In this document: in pieces, positions 48,466 to 63,517 of the stretch | Position numbering within the stretch: position 1 is the stretch's first letter | How the letters are laid out: each line of letters opens with the position of its first letter | DNA from: Dietzia sp. ANT_WB102 | GTDB taxonomy: Bacteria; Actinomycetota; Actinomycetes; Mycobacteriales; Mycobacteriaceae | Assembly (NCBI RefSeq): GCF_008369165.1 | Contig: NZ_VOBA01000001.1 | Coordinates: 2,163,630 to 2,227,629, forward strand | Direction: 5' to 3' | Length of the DNA stretch: 64,000 nucleotides | The notes under the pieces: generated by a model | The model's database searches: none | Told to the model about the DNA's origin: nothing | The model's input: the letters and a program-made list of their open reading frames with translations, nothing else | Made by a program: the position numbers and the translations under genes

Positions 48466-49843
48466 CACGACGGCCACCGGGCCCAAACCTGTGCTCGGAA
48501 TCGGCGACGTCGGGCGCCGACTGTTGTCGATCGCTCTTCCGGTCCTCCCAGTGCTTGCCGCTGAGCCCGTCTACCTTCTGGTCGACGGGATCGTGGTGGG
48601 TCGCCAGGGGCCCGACGACCTCGCCGCGCTCGGCGTGGGCGCACTGGTGCTCCTCGTACTGGGCACCCAGATGAACTTCCTGTCCTACGGGACCACAGCA
48701 CGGTCGGCCCGGTTACACGGTGCGGGCCGACGGGACGACGCCGTGGCCGAAGGGGTCCAGGCCACATGGATCGGGCTCGTCGTCGGTGCGCTGGTGGTCT
48801 CCGTCGTGCTGGCGCTGATCGGGCCGCTCACCCGAGTGCTCGCTGCGGATGCACAGGTGGCCGCCCGGGCGTCCGAATGGCTGAGGGTCGCCGTATGGGG
48901 GATCCCGTGCATACTCGTGGCTTCGGCGGGCCACGGGTGGATGCGGGGGGTCCTGCGACTCCGCACCCCGCTAGTCCTGGTCGGGGTCGGCGTCGGCGTG
49001 TCGATCATCGGATGCGTGGTCTTGGTCCCAGGACTCGGGCCGGCACCAACGCTCGGCTTGGTCGGGAGCGCATGGGCCAACCTCGCCGGGCAACTGCTCA
49101 TGGCCGGGGGCTTCCTCGTGGCCCTCGTCCTCGAACGTCCGGGATCTCTGAGGCCACGCCGCGCCGTCATCGTCAGTCAACTCCGCATGGGCGTGGACTT
49201 GGTGATCCGTACGGCGTCGTTCCAGGTCACCTTCGCCGTCGCCACCACCGCGGCCGCCGCCGCCGGCGTGCACTCACTCGCGGCGCACCACCTGGCGCAG
49301 CAACTGTGGGCCCTTTACTCCCTCGTGCTGGACTCGGTCGCGATCGCGGCGCAATCCCTCGTCGGTGCGGCACTCGGAGCAGGGCTCGCCGCCCATGGCC
49401 GGGCGCTGGCACGTGCGGTAGTGGTGTGGTCACTGGGGCTGGGCGCGGCGCTCGCCCTGACAACGATGGTGTTCCGGACACCGGTGGCGGCACTACTGTC
49501 CGGTGACCCCGGGGTGGCCGACCGTCTGGTCGTGGCCCTGATCGGGATGGCCGTGGTGGTGATCCCGGCCGCGGTCGTGTTCGGTCTCGACGGCGTGCTC
49601 CTGGGCGCCGGCGATGCGGCTTACCTGCGCACGAGCACCGTGGTCGCGGCGCTGCTCGGCTTCCTGCCCGTGCTGCTCGCCACCCGGCATTTCGGGTGGG
49701 GCCTGGCAGGGATCTGGGCGGGCATGGGGGTTTTCGTCGGGCTGCGGTTGATCGCCGTGGCCGCCCGTGCCCGCGGCGACCGGTGGATGGTGCTGGGCGC
49801 GCAGACCCCGGACGCACGGGCACTTCGGGAGGCGGACGAATGA
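48449..49843 (+). CDS. dinF: MATE family efflux transporter (DinF type)
   Basis: A protein of about 464 residues with twelve predicted membrane helices arranged as two MATE halves. The first has LLSIALPVLPVLAAEPVYLLVDG near the N-terminus (the conserved P and D residues) and GTQMNFLSYGTTARSARLHG; the second begins near QLRMGVDLVIRTASFQVTF. Such pumps export cationic drugs or metabolites with sodium or proton entry. GAGG lies four bases before the GTG at 48449, so the gene overlaps nrnA by 17 bases. The homologue follows nrnA in mycobacteria too. Confidence 0.88.
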   Translation: MNSSASTTATGPKPVLGIGDVGRRLLSIALPVLPVLAAEPVYLLVDGIVVGRQGPDDLAALGVGALVLLVLGTQMNFLSYGTTARSARLHGAGRRDDAVAEGVQATWIGLVVGALVVSVVLALIGPLTRVLAADAQVAARASEWLRVAVWGIPCILVASAGHGWMRGVLRLRTPLVLVGVGVGVSIIGCVVLVPGLGPAPTLGLVGSAWANLAGQLLMAGGFLVALVLERPGSLRPRRAVIVSQLRMGVDLVIRTASFQVTFAVATTAAAAAGVHSLAAHHLAQQLWALYSLVLDSVAIAAQSLVGAALGAGLAAHGRALARAVVVWSLGLGAALALTTMVFRTPVAALLSGDPGVADRLVVALIGMAVVVIPAAVVFGLDGVLLGAGDAAYLRTSTVVAALLGFLPVLLATRHFGWGLAGIWAGMGVFVGLRLIAVAARARGDRWMVLGAQTPDARALREADE

Positions 49844-50781
49844 TGGTGACGTCGAGGAATGCGCGACCGAGTCTGCGTGCGGTGTCCGACCTGCATGTGG
49901 GACACCGCGGAAACGGTCACGTGGTGGACGAGATCCACCCCACGCACCCCGGGGACTGGCTCATCGTGGCCGGTGACGTCGCTGAGAAGATCGACCAGGT
50001 TGTCAGTGCACTGGAGCGGTTGGCCGCACGCTTCGAACGGGTGATCTGGGCGCCCGGCAACCATGAGCTGTGGATCGGGCGCGACGACGAGGGTATGACG
50101 TCCACGACCAAGTACGACCGGCTGGTGGAGGCGTGCCGTGCCGTCGGCGTAGACACCCCGGAGGACGAGTACCCCCTGTGGACCGGACCCGGGGGACCGG
50201 CGTGGGTCGTCCCGATGTTCTTGTTCTACGACTACAGCTGGACGCCGGTCGCGGGCCAGTCGCGGGCGGAGGCGTTGGCCGGTGCGCGTCAGCGACGGGT
50301 CGTTGCCTCGGACGAGTTCCTCATCGATCCCGCCCCCTACGGCGATGCGGTCGCCTGGTGTCGGGAGCGGCTCGTGAGCACGACGACACGGCTGGCGCGC
50401 CTTGATCCCGCGCACCCGACAGTGCTCGTCAACCACTGGCCGCTGCTGCGGGATCCCACCAGGGTCCTGCACCACCCGGACTTCGCACTCTGGTGTGGCA
50501 CCGACCAGACCGCTGACTGGCACCGCCGCTACCGCGCCACCGCCTGCGTGTATGGGCACCTGCACATCCCGAGAACGTCAATTCACGACGGGGTGCGGTT
50601 CGAAGAGGTCTCGCTCGGGTACCCCAGAGAGTGGAACCGGCGTGGACGGCCTGACCCGCTCACGCGTCAAATCCTCCCGACGGTGGCCGCACCCCAGGTC
50701 CGATGGGTCCGCGACGGCGGGGGCACGCCGAGGATCGCCCGGCCCGAAGACACAGGCCCCTATGTGGAGGACGAGCGGTGA
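49840..50781 (+). CDS. Calcineurin-like metallophosphoesterase
   Basis: A 313-residue protein with the full metallophosphoesterase set: RAVSDLHVGHRGN (DxH) near residue 15, LIVAGDVAE (GD) near 41, WAPGNHELWIGRDD (GNHE) near 68, VLVNHWPLL near 195 and VYGHLHIPRTS (GHLH) near 235. It starts with ATGATG overlapping the dinF stop and overlaps pptT by four bases. The same gene precedes pptT in mycobacteria (Rv2795c position), where genetic work has linked the homologue to reversal of PptT action by phosphopantetheine removal; that function is recalled and applied here by inference. Confidence 0.87.
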   Translation: MMVTSRNARPSLRAVSDLHVGHRGNGHVVDEIHPTHPGDWLIVAGDVAEKIDQVVSALERLAARFERVIWAPGNHELWIGRDDEGMTSTTKYDRLVEACRAVGVDTPEDEYPLWTGPGGPAWVVPMFLFYDYSWTPVAGQSRAEALAGARQRRVVASDEFLIDPAPYGDAVAWCRERLVSTTTRLARLDPAHPTVLVNHWPLLRDPTRVLHHPDFALWCGTDQTADWHRRYRATACVYGHLHIPRTSIHDGVRFEEVSLGYPREWNRRGRPDPLTRQILPTVAAPQVRWVRDGGGTPRIARPEDTGPYVEDER

Positions 50782-51497
50782 TCGGTGACCTGTTCCCCCC
50801 TGACGTGGTGGCGGTGACCGACGCCGAGCTGGGTCTGGACGACGCGTCGCTGGTGGCGTCTCTGTACCCGGTGGAGATCGAGCAAATCGGCGCCGCGGTC
50901 GAGCGGCGCAAGGTGGACTTCGCGGGGGCACGGGCGTGCGCCAGGGAGGCCATGACGAGACTCGGGGTCCCGGCCGGTCCGGTGCTACGCGGGGGGCGGG
51001 GTATGCCGGTGTGGCCGCCCGGCGTGGTGGGAACCCTGACGCACACCCACGGGTTGCGGGCCGCCGCACTTGCATCGGCAGGTCGCGTCCGGTCAATCGG
51101 GCTGGACGTCGAGCAGCACAAGCCGCTGGGTGCGGGCGTCCTCGAGGCCGTCTCTCTGCCCGAGGAGGCGGAGTGGGTGCGCGCCGCGCACGGCGAGGTG
51201 GCGTCCATCGCCTGGGATACCGTCCTGTTCACGGCGAAGGAGGCCACATACAAGGCGTGGTTCCCGCTCACCCACCGGTGGTTAGGGTTCGGTGACGCCC
51301 ACATCACCCTGGTCGCCGACACCTACGACGACGGGGTGGCCCTAGGCACGGTGCGTTCCCGGATCCTCGTGGACGCGCACGCTGTGGACGGTGGGCCGGA
51401 TCTGGTCGAGTTCTGGGGCCGCTGGGCCGTCTGGGACGGGTATGTGGCCTCGGCGATCGTGCTGCGACCCGCAGGGGCCGATAGCGTGGGACCGTGA
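50778..51497 (+). CDS. pptT: 4'-phosphopantetheinyl transferase (Sfp/PptT type)
   Basis: Activates acyl and peptidyl carrier proteins of polyketide, mycolic-acid-type and siderophore synthesis. The 239-residue product has the three family motifs: VVGTLTHTHGLRAAAL near residue 85, SIGLDVEQHKPL near 108 (metal-binding Asp and Glu) and LFTAKEATYKAWFPLTHRW near 156. The Thr-His after LTH replaces the more usual Cys-Ala/Gly, but both metal residues and the WxxKEA-like block are intact. Coupled to the phosphoesterase upstream and truB downstream through GTGA overlaps. Confidence 0.92.
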   Translation: MIGDLFPPDVVAVTDAELGLDDASLVASLYPVEIEQIGAAVERRKVDFAGARACAREAMTRLGVPAGPVLRGGRGMPVWPPGVVGTLTHTHGLRAAALASAGRVRSIGLDVEQHKPLGAGVLEAVSLPEEAEWVRAAHGEVASIAWDTVLFTAKEATYKAWFPLTHRWLGFGDAHITLVADTYDDGVALGTVRSRILVDAHAVDGGPDLVEFWGRWAVWDGYVASAIVLRPAGADSVGP

Positions 51498-52405
51498 CGC
51501 AGCTCAGATCCGACTCCCGCCCCGCACCCGACCCCGGCCTGGTGGTCGTTGACAAGCCAGGGGGGATGAGTAGTCACGACGTCGTCTCACGACTCCGTCG
51601 CTACTTCGGCACCCGCAAGGTCGGCCATGCCGGAACGCTCGACCCCATGGCCACCGGGGTGCTCGTCGTGGGCATCGAACGGGCCACCAAGATGCTTGGG
51701 CTCCTGGCCCTGGAGACCAAATCCTATGAGGCAACCATCCGCCTCGGACAGGCCACCACCACAGACGACGCCGAGGGCGAGACGACCTCGGCCACGGACG
51801 CCTCCGTCGTGAGTGACGAGGCGATCGACGCGGCTGTCGCAGACCTCACCGGGGAGATCGACCAGGTGCCGTCCGCGGTCAGCGCCATCAAGGTGGATGG
51901 CAGGCGGGCCTACGACCGCGTGCGAGCGGGGGAGGAGGTCGAACTCCGTCCGCGGCGGGTCACCGTCTCCCGGTTCGACGTGCTCGAGCGGGTCCGCTCC
52001 GCGGAGGTGATCGACCTCGTCGTCGTCGTCGACTGTTCTACCGGCACCTATATCCGCGCACTCGCCCGAGATCTTGGCGCCGCCCTAGGCGTCGGGGGGC
52101 ATCTCACGTCGCTGCGGCGCACCCACGTGGGACCGTTCGGCCTCGAGGTGGCACGGACCCTGGAGCACTTGGAGACGGAACCGACCCTGTCCCTGGACCT
52201 CGACACCGCTGCGCTGACGGCGTTCCCAAGACGCGACATCGACGCCGATGAGTCAGAGGGGCTGCGCCACGGTCGGTGGCTCGAGGCCCGCGGCGACACC
52301 GGAGTCGTCGCCGCCGTGGGCCCGGACGGCCGGGTCGCGGCGCTGGTGGAGGAATCAGGGCGGCGCGCCGCTCCGGTCGTGGTCATGCGGCCGGCGGGGC
52401 TGTGA
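51494..52405 (+). CDS. truB: tRNA pseudouridine55 synthase
   Basis: Makes the T-loop pseudouridine of tRNA. The 303-residue product has LVVVDKPGGMSSHDVVSRLR near residue 16, VGHAGTLDPMATGVLVVG with the catalytic Asp50, YEATIRLGQATTTDDAEGE near 77 and DCSTGTYIRALARDLG near 180, plus a C-terminal RNA-binding domain. GTG start overlapping pptT. Followed by ribF, the common truB-ribF-rpsO order. Confidence 0.96.
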   Translation: MTQLRSDSRPAPDPGLVVVDKPGGMSSHDVVSRLRRYFGTRKVGHAGTLDPMATGVLVVGIERATKMLGLLALETKSYEATIRLGQATTTDDAEGETTSATDASVVSDEAIDAAVADLTGEIDQVPSAVSAIKVDGRRAYDRVRAGEEVELRPRRVTVSRFDVLERVRSAEVIDLVVVVDCSTGTYIRALARDLGAALGVGGHLTSLRRTHVGPFGLEVARTLEHLETEPTLSLDLDTAALTAFPRRDIDADESEGLRHGRWLEARGDTGVVAAVGPDGRVAALVEESGRRAAPVVVMRPAGL

Positions 52406-52428
52406 ACGCCGGGCGTAAGGTGGTCGCC

Positions 52429-53391
52429 GTGCAATTGTGGCGGACGTTCGACGAGATCGTTATCCCCGACGGCGGGACCTCCGTCGCGCTCGGCGTGTTC
52501 GACGGACTTCACCGTGGGCATCGGAGCCTGGTTGACCGCGCCGTCGCCCACGGTCGGCGCCTCGGCGCGAGTCCCGTCCTCGTGACCTTCGACCCCCACC
52601 CCGTCGAGGTCGTCAGGCCGGGCACCCACCCGTCCGTTCTCACCCCCCTGGAGCGTCGCGCAGAACTCGCTGGACAGTTCGGAGTGGACGCGGTGTTCGC
52701 GCTGCCGTTTGACCGCGAGATGGCCTCGTGGGAACCCGGCGAGTTCGTGAACCGGGTCCTCGTCCGTGGTCTGGACGCCCGCGCGGTCACAGTCGGGCGC
52801 AACTTCACGTTCGGGCGCCGTGCCGCAGGTACGTCCGAGACCATGCGCGAACTGAGCACCGCGAGGGGTATCACCTGCGAGGTCGTCGACCTTCTCGAAT
52901 CAGGGGGGGAGACCGTGTCCTCCACCCGTATCCGTCGATTGCTGGCGGAGGCCGACGTAGCCGCCGCCGCCGAGGTCCTCGGCCGCCCCCACCGCGTATC
53001 CGGATTTGTTGTCCACGGCGCCGGACGTGGGGGCCGGGACCTGGGGTACCCGACCGCCAACCTCGACCTGGCCGACCACATCGCCGTACCGGCCGACGGG
53101 GTGTACGCCGGGTGGTTCACGGTACTCGACGACGGCCCCATCGACGGCTCGATCGTGGCCGGGCGTCGGTATCCCTGCGCGATCTCGGTCGGGACCAACC
53201 CGACGTTCGGGGACTCCGCCCGCAGCGTCGAAGCGTTCGTGCTGGACGAGACCGCGGACCTGTACGGACGACTGGCCGCCGTCGACTTCGTCGACCATGT
53301 CCGTGACATGGAGAAATTCTCCTCCGTTGACGAGTTGCTCGTGGCCATGGACAGGGACGTCACCACCACCCGGACCGTGCTGGGGACCTGA
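52429..53391 (+). CDS. ribF: Bifunctional riboflavin kinase / FAD synthetase
   Basis: Makes FMN and FAD. The 320-residue product has the N-terminal nucleotidyltransferase domain (VALGVFDGLHRGHRSLVDRA near residue 22; TFDPHPVEV near 56; GRNFTFGRRAAGTSE near 122; STRIRRLLAEADV near 164) and the C-terminal kinase domain (GRDLGYPTANLDLADHIAVP near 202, then VGTNPTFG). AAGGTGG lies six bases before the GTG at 52429; GTG 52402, overlapping the truB stop, would add nine residues and cannot be excluded. Confidence 0.94.
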   Translation: MQLWRTFDEIVIPDGGTSVALGVFDGLHRGHRSLVDRAVAHGRRLGASPVLVTFDPHPVEVVRPGTHPSVLTPLERRAELAGQFGVDAVFALPFDREMASWEPGEFVNRVLVRGLDARAVTVGRNFTFGRRAAGTSETMRELSTARGITCEVVDLLESGGETVSSTRIRRLLAEADVAAAAEVLGRPHRVSGFVVHGAGRGGRDLGYPTANLDLADHIAVPADGVYAGWFTVLDDGPIDGSIVAGRRYPCAISVGTNPTFGDSARSVEAFVLDETADLYGRLAAVDFVDHVRDMEKFSSVDELLVAMDRDVTTTRTVLGT

Positions 53392-53399
53392 GCCGCGGA

Positions 53400-53429
53400 T
53401 TGGGGCGGGGCCGGTCCGGCTGGTAATCT
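53400..53429 (+). promoter_or_regulatory. rpsO promoter
   Basis: TTGGGG (53400-53405), eighteen bases, TAATCT (53424-53429). Transcription from about 53436 leaves a leader of about 70 nt. It lies immediately after ribF, so rpsO can be expressed on its own. Confidence 0.6.
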
Positions 53430-53505
53430 CGCTAGTCGGCTCTGCTGCGGTTCGCGGCGGCGGGGTCTTACATTTTTCGCGGACTGGAACAACCAGGAGT
53501 CACCA

Positions 53506-53775
53506 ATGGCGTTGAGCACCGAAGAGAAGAAGGCCGTACTGGCCGAGTACGGGATCCACGAGACCGACACCGGCTCGCCCGAGGCCCAGATTGCCATGCT
53601 CACCAAGCGCATCCAGCAGCTCACCGAGCACCTCAAGACCCATCAGCACGACCACCACTCCCGTCGTGGCCTCTTGCTGATCGTCGGCCGCAGGCGCCGT
53701 CTGCTCAAGTACATCGCCAAGGTCGACATCGCCCGCTACCGCTCGCTGATCGAGCGGCTTGGCCTGCGTCGCTGA
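53506..53775 (+). CDS. rpsO: Small ribosomal subunit protein uS15
   Basis: The 89-residue product matches S15 along its length: [40 protein letters not shown] and [25 protein letters not shown] lies six bases before the ATG. It is followed by a terminator and then pnp, the widespread rpsO-pnp pair. Confidence 0.98.
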   Translation: MALSTEEKKAVLAEYGIHETDTGSPEAQIAMLTKRIQQLTEHLKTHQHDHHSRRGLLLIVGRRRRLLKYIAKVDIARYRSLIERLGLRR

Positions 53776-53797
53776 CGTCGACGACGACCGCTTCTCC

Positions 53798-53827
53798 GAC
53801 CCCCGCCCGGTTCTCCGGGCGGGGGTC
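53798..53827 (+). terminator. Hairpin terminator between rpsO and pnp
   Basis: A perfect 13-bp stem GACCCCCGCCCGG/CCGGGCGGGGGTC with a TTCT loop, 22 bases after the rpsO stop, followed by GTT. Confidence 0.85.
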
Positions 53828-53863
53828 GTTGCATCGCTAGGGGTGACACCCACGCGTGCCCCG

Positions 53864-53892
53864 GTGACCCGGACGGTTTTCCCTGATAGCCT
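53864..53892 (+). promoter_or_regulatory. pnp promoter (extended -10)
   Basis: GTGACC (53864-53869), seventeen bases, TAGCCT (53887-53892) with TG one base upstream of the -10 (extended -10). Transcription from about 53899 leaves a leader of about 220 nt. Confidence 0.65.
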
Positions 53893-53958
53893 GGCTGGAG
53901 CCGGTGCACACGTGCCGGGGTGGTCGACAGGTCCGATTGGCGGTCCTCGGTAGTGGCC

Positions 53959-54022
53959 GCCGGAGCCCGACGCCCGCAGCGGTAACCGCGGTGGGCAGAC
54001 GCTCCGGCCGCTTCGATCGAAG
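53959..54022 (+). promoter_or_regulatory. Structured pnp leader
   Basis: A three-tier stem-loop: GCCGGAGC/GCTCCGGC (53959-53966 with 54001-54008), GCCC/GGGC inside it, and GCGG-TAA-CCGC at the tip. A second hairpin CTTCG/CGAAG follows (54011-54022). Leader stems upstream of pnp are targets of RNase-dependent autoregulation in E. coli and Streptomyces. The 343-base gap 53776-54118 thus holds a terminator, a promoter and this leader. Confidence 0.5.
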
Positions 54023-54118
54023 ACCGAAGTCGAACCGGGACCCCCTGGCGTGTCACCCGGCAGCCCCGGCGGGACGATTCCGCCGTGCGGCTCATGCACC
54101 CGACACGACAGGAAACAC

Positions 54119-56380
54119 ATGCCACAGATTACGGCCGTCGAGGTCGAAGACGGGGTCTTCGAGACCGTCGCGACCATCGACAACGGCGACTTCGGACGCC
54201 GCGAACTACGCTTCGAGACGGGCCGACTGGCCAAGCAGGCGGCCGGTTCGGTCGTCGCCTACCTCGACGACGACACAATGCTGCTCTCCGCCACCACGGC
54301 GGGTAAGCACCCCAAGGAGCACTTCGACTTCTTCCCTCTGACCGTAGACGTCGAGGAGCGGATGTACGCCGCGGGACGGATCCCCGGCTCGTTCTTCCGT
54401 CGTGAGGGACGTCCCAGCACGGACGCGATCCTCACCTGCCGGCTCATCGACCGGCCGCTCCGCCCCACCTTCGCGGACGGGGTCCGCAACGAGGTTCAGG
54501 TCGTGGTGACCGTCATGAGCCTCGATCCGAAGGACCTCTACGACGTGGTGGCCATCAACGCCGCCTCAGCGTCCACCCAACTGTCCGGGCTGCCATTCTC
54601 AGGCCCGGTCGGCGGAGTGCGGGTAGCGCTCATCCCGACAGCCGCCGATCCGGCGGGCCAGTGGGTGGCGTTCCCCACCGTCGAACAGCTCTCCGGGGCC
54701 GTCTTCGACATGGTCGTGGCGGGCCGCGTCGTGGGCTCCGGTGATTCGTCGGACGTAGCGATCATGATGGTCGAGGCCGAGGCTACTGACGACGTAATCG
54801 AGAAGATCGCCGGTGGCGCCCAGGCGCCCACCGAGGACATCGTGGCCCAGGGCATCGAGGCCGCCAAGCCGTTCATCGCCGAGTTGTGCGCCGCGCAGCA
54901 GGCGTTGGCCGACGCAGCCCCGGGCACCCCGCGGGAGTTCCCGCTCTTCCCGCCGTACCAGGAAGACGCGTTTGCAGCAGTCTCCGAGATCGCCGAGACC
55001 AAGCTCGGCGAGATCATGCAGATCGCCGATAAGCAGGACCGCGACATCGCGACCGACGAGCTCAAGGCGACCGTGCTGGAGCGACTCACCGAGCAGTTCT
55101 CCGACCGTCTCGGCGAAATCGGGGCCGCGTTCAAGTCGCTCACCAAGAAGATCGTGCGTCAGCGGATCCTCACCGATCACTTCCGTATCGACGGTCGTGG
55201 CACCCGCGACATTCGTGCCCTGTCGGCCGAGGTCGAGGTCGTCCCGCGCGCCCACGGTTCGGCACTCTTCGAGCGTGGCGAGACCCAGATCATGGGCGTC
55301 ACCACTCTTGACATGGTCAAGATGGCGCAGCAGATCGATTCGCTCGGGCCCGAGACCAGCAAGCGCTACATGCACCACTACAACTTCCCGCCGTACTCCA
55401 CGGGTGAGACTGGTCGAGTGGGGTCGCCCAAGCGCCGCGAGATCGGCCACGGAGCGCTCGCGGAGCGCGCCCTTATGCCGGTCCTGCCGAGCGTCGAGGA
55501 TTTCCCCTATGCGATCCGCCAGGTCTCCGAGGCTCTCAGCTCCAACGGCTCGACCTCGATGGGCTCCGTCTGCGCGTCCACCCTCTCGCTGCTCAACGCC
55601 GGCGTGCCACTGAAGGCGCCTGTCGCGGGTATCGCAATGGGGCTGGTCTCGGACGAGGTCGACGGTGAGACCCGATACGTGGCGCTCACCGACATCCTTG
55701 GCGCCGAGGACGCGTTCGGCGATATGGACTTCAAGGTCGCCGGCACGGGCATGTTCATCACTGCGCTGCAGTTGGACACCAAGCTCGACGGCATCCCGTC
55801 CGAGGTCCTGGCCGGGGCACTGACGCAGGCACGCGAGGCGCGACTGACCATTCTTGACGTGATGGCCGAGGCGATCGACGAGCCCGACGAGCTCAGCCCG
55901 TTCGCTCCGCGCATCATCGCGATAAAGGTCCCCGTCGACAAGATCGGCGAGGTGATCGGGCCCAAGGGCAAGATGATCAACTCGATCACCGAGGAGACGG
56001 GTGCGTCCGTCTCGATCGAGGACGACGGCACCGTGTACATCGGCGCCACCGACGGCGACTCGGCCCAGGCCGCGATCGACAAGATCAATGCCATCGCCAA
56101 CCCGCAGCTGCCCAAGGTTGGCGAGCGATTCCTCGGAACGGTCGTCAAGACCGCTCCGTTTGGCGCGTTCCTCTCGCTGCTGCCGGGCCGCGACGGCCTG
56201 GTCCACATTTCCAAGCTGGGCCAGGGCAAGCGCATCGGCAAGGTCGAGGACGTCGTCAACGTGGGCGACAAGATGCAGGTCGAGATCGCCGACATCGACA
56301 ACCGGGGCAAGATCAGCCTCATTCCTGTGGACGAAGGCACCGACAGTGGCTCCGACCCGGACGCCGGGAACGACGACTGA
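54119..56380 (+). CDS. pnp: Polyribonucleotide nucleotidyltransferase (PNPase, GpsI)
   Basis: 3'-to-5' phosphorolytic exoribonuclease and RNA polymerising enzyme. The 753-residue product has two RNase PH domains (first: [20 protein letters not shown]; second: [19 protein letters not shown] near 378), [20 protein letters not shown]-type catalytic block near 424, [20 protein letters not shown] near 477 and catalytic Asp in [12 protein letters not shown] near 533. A KH domain ([20 protein letters not shown] near 611) and an S1 domain ([20 protein letters not shown] near 680) end the protein. AGGAAA precedes the ATG at 54119. Confidence 0.97.
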   Translation: MPQITAVEVEDGVFETVATIDNGDFGRRELRFETGRLAKQAAGSVVAYLDDDTMLLSATTAGKHPKEHFDFFPLTVDVEERMYAAGRIPGSFFRREGRPSTDAILTCRLIDRPLRPTFADGVRNEVQVVVTVMSLDPKDLYDVVAINAASASTQLSGLPFSGPVGGVRVALIPTAADPAGQWVAFPTVEQLSGAVFDMVVAGRVVGSGDSSDVAIMMVEAEATDDVIEKIAGGAQAPTEDIVAQGIEAAKPFIAELCAAQQALADAAPGTPREFPLFPPYQEDAFAAVSEIAETKLGEIMQIADKQDRDIATDELKATVLERLTEQFSDRLGEIGAAFKSLTKKIVRQRILTDHFRIDGRGTRDIRALSAEVEVVPRAHGSALFERGETQIMGVTTLDMVKMAQQIDSLGPETSKRYMHHYNFPPYSTGETGRVGSPKRREIGHGALAERALMPVLPSVEDFPYAIRQVSEALSSNGSTSMGSVCASTLSLLNAGVPLKAPVAGIAMGLVSDEVDGETRYVALTDILGAEDAFGDMDFKVAGTGMFITALQLDTKLDGIPSEVLAGALTQAREARLTILDVMAEAIDEPDELSPFAPRIIAIKVPVDKIGEVIGPKGKMINSITEETGASVSIEDDGTVYIGATDGDSAQAAIDKINAIANPQLPKVGERFLGTVVKTAPFGAFLSLLPGRDGLVHISKLGQGKRIGKVEDVVNVGDKMQVEIADIDNRGKISLIPVDEGTDSGSDPDAGNDD

Positions 56381-56418
56381 CACCCCGCCGGGCCGCCGTC
56401 CGCGGCACCGGCATCCAT

Positions 56419-56452
56419 GAAGCACGCACCCCGCGCTCGGGGTGCGTGCTTC
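56419..56452 (+). terminator. Hairpin terminator after pnp
   Basis: A perfect 15-bp stem GAAGCACGCACCCCG/CGGGGTGCGTGCTTC with a CGCT loop followed by GTTTG, 38 bases after the pnp stop. It lies inside the longest in-frame reading of the next gene, which argues for the later start chosen there. Confidence 0.88.
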
Positions 56453-56476
56453 GTTTGTCGAGAGGATGGAGGGTCC

Positions 56477-58584
<2,108 letters not shown>

Positions 58585-58593
58585 GCACACGCT

Positions 58594-59073
58594 ATGGACA
58601 GAATCATCAAGCCCCTCGTCATGACCGTGACCGCACTCGGCCTGATCGTGGCTTTTGGGTACCTGCTGTACCTCGGCTGGTCGATGACTACTGCGTCCGA
58701 ATACCTGGCCGTCCGCGGTCTTGGGGTCGGAATTCTCCTGCTCACCGGCGTCGGTGCCTGGGCGACCTGGGCGATAGTCCGCAATGGCCTGGAACTACAG
58801 AAGATCTCTGCCGCCGCCGCCGCGGAGGGCATCGAACTAGACTTGGCCGGGTTGGAACAACGCCCCTCCGGTCGACTCCACCACGACGCGGCGGACGGAC
58901 TGTTCGACCGGGTCAGCGCCGAATACCGGGCGTCCCCCGACGACTGGCGGACCAATTACCGGTTGGCACGGGCCTACGACCACGCCGGCGACCGCATCCG
59001 GGCTCGGGAGGTCATGAAGGCCGCCATCGGGCTGCGGGAGGCCGAACTCGCCTCGGGGGAGGGACCGCGATGA
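58594..59073 (+). CDS. Conserved membrane protein with two N-terminal helices, function unknown
   Basis: A 159-residue protein: two membrane helices (about 7-28 and 43-63), then a soluble helical domain (ELQKISAAAAAEGIELDLAG, FDRVSAEYRASPDDWRTNYR, ARAYDHAGDRIRAREVMKAA) that looks like a tetratricopeptide-type helix pair. The last four bases overlap the next gene (ATGA). A similar membrane gene follows dapB in mycobacteria (Rv2772c position). No function can be assigned. Confidence 0.75.
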   Translation: MDRIIKPLVMTVTALGLIVAFGYLLYLGWSMTTASEYLAVRGLGVGILLLTGVGAWATWAIVRNGLELQKISAAAAAEGIELDLAGLEQRPSGRLHHDAADGLFDRVSAEYRASPDDWRTNYRLARAYDHAGDRIRAREVMKAAIGLREAELASGEGPR

Positions 59074-59522
59074 GTTCGGTTCTGGTGGTGCACCACGCCC
59101 CGTCGCCGCGCCTGCGCCGGATACTGGAGGCTCTCGTGACAGGCCTCGCACATCCCGATCTCGAGGGGATCGAAGTGGAGTCAGTTCCCGCGCTGGCCAC
59201 CACCGATGACCACGTCCTGCGCGCTGACGGCTATGTTCTGCTCACCCCGGCCAACTTCGGATACATGTCCGGCGCGCTCAAGCATTTCTTCGATCGCACC
59301 TACTACACCTGTGAGGGGGCGGTTTCGGGCCGCCCCTACGCCCTGTGCGTGCACGGGGACAACGACACGGCCGGCGCGGTCAACTCGGTCGAGCGAATCG
59401 CCACCGGGTGGGGACTACAGGCCGTCGCCCCAGCCGTCCAGCTGACCGGTGAACCCGATCGCGAGGGTTTCGACACCGCCGCAGAGGTAGCGGCCACCGT
59501 CGGCGCACATCTGCTCGGCTGA
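59070..59522 (+). CDS. Flavodoxin-fold NAD(P)H-dependent oxidoreductase-like protein
   Basis: A 150-residue protein with a flavodoxin-like pattern: SSVLVVHHAPSPRLRRILEA (phosphate-binding first loop), ADGYVLLTPANFGYMSGALK near residue 52 (the flavin-ring loop, with FFDRTYYTC next) and RPYALCVHGDNDTAGAVNSV near 88. FMN binding is probable; the redox partner is unknown. It overlaps the upstream membrane protein gene by four bases and lies 33 bases before thyX, raising the untested idea that it feeds electrons to a flavoenzyme such as ThyX. Confidence 0.78.
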   Translation: MSSVLVVHHAPSPRLRRILEALVTGLAHPDLEGIEVESVPALATTDDHVLRADGYVLLTPANFGYMSGALKHFFDRTYYTCEGAVSGRPYALCVHGDNDTAGAVNSVERIATGWGLQAVAPAVQLTGEPDREGFDTAAEVAATVGAHLLG

Positions 59523-59555
59523 CCAGCCGAGCTCAACACCAAGAGGAGACCCACG

Positions 59556-63512
<3,957 letters not shown>

Positions 63513-63517
63513 GTCCA

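Noticed and set aside
54599-56425. Open frame of 608 codons on the - strand
   Set aside because: Antisense shadow of pnp, which is certain from its RNase PH, KH and S1 motifs.
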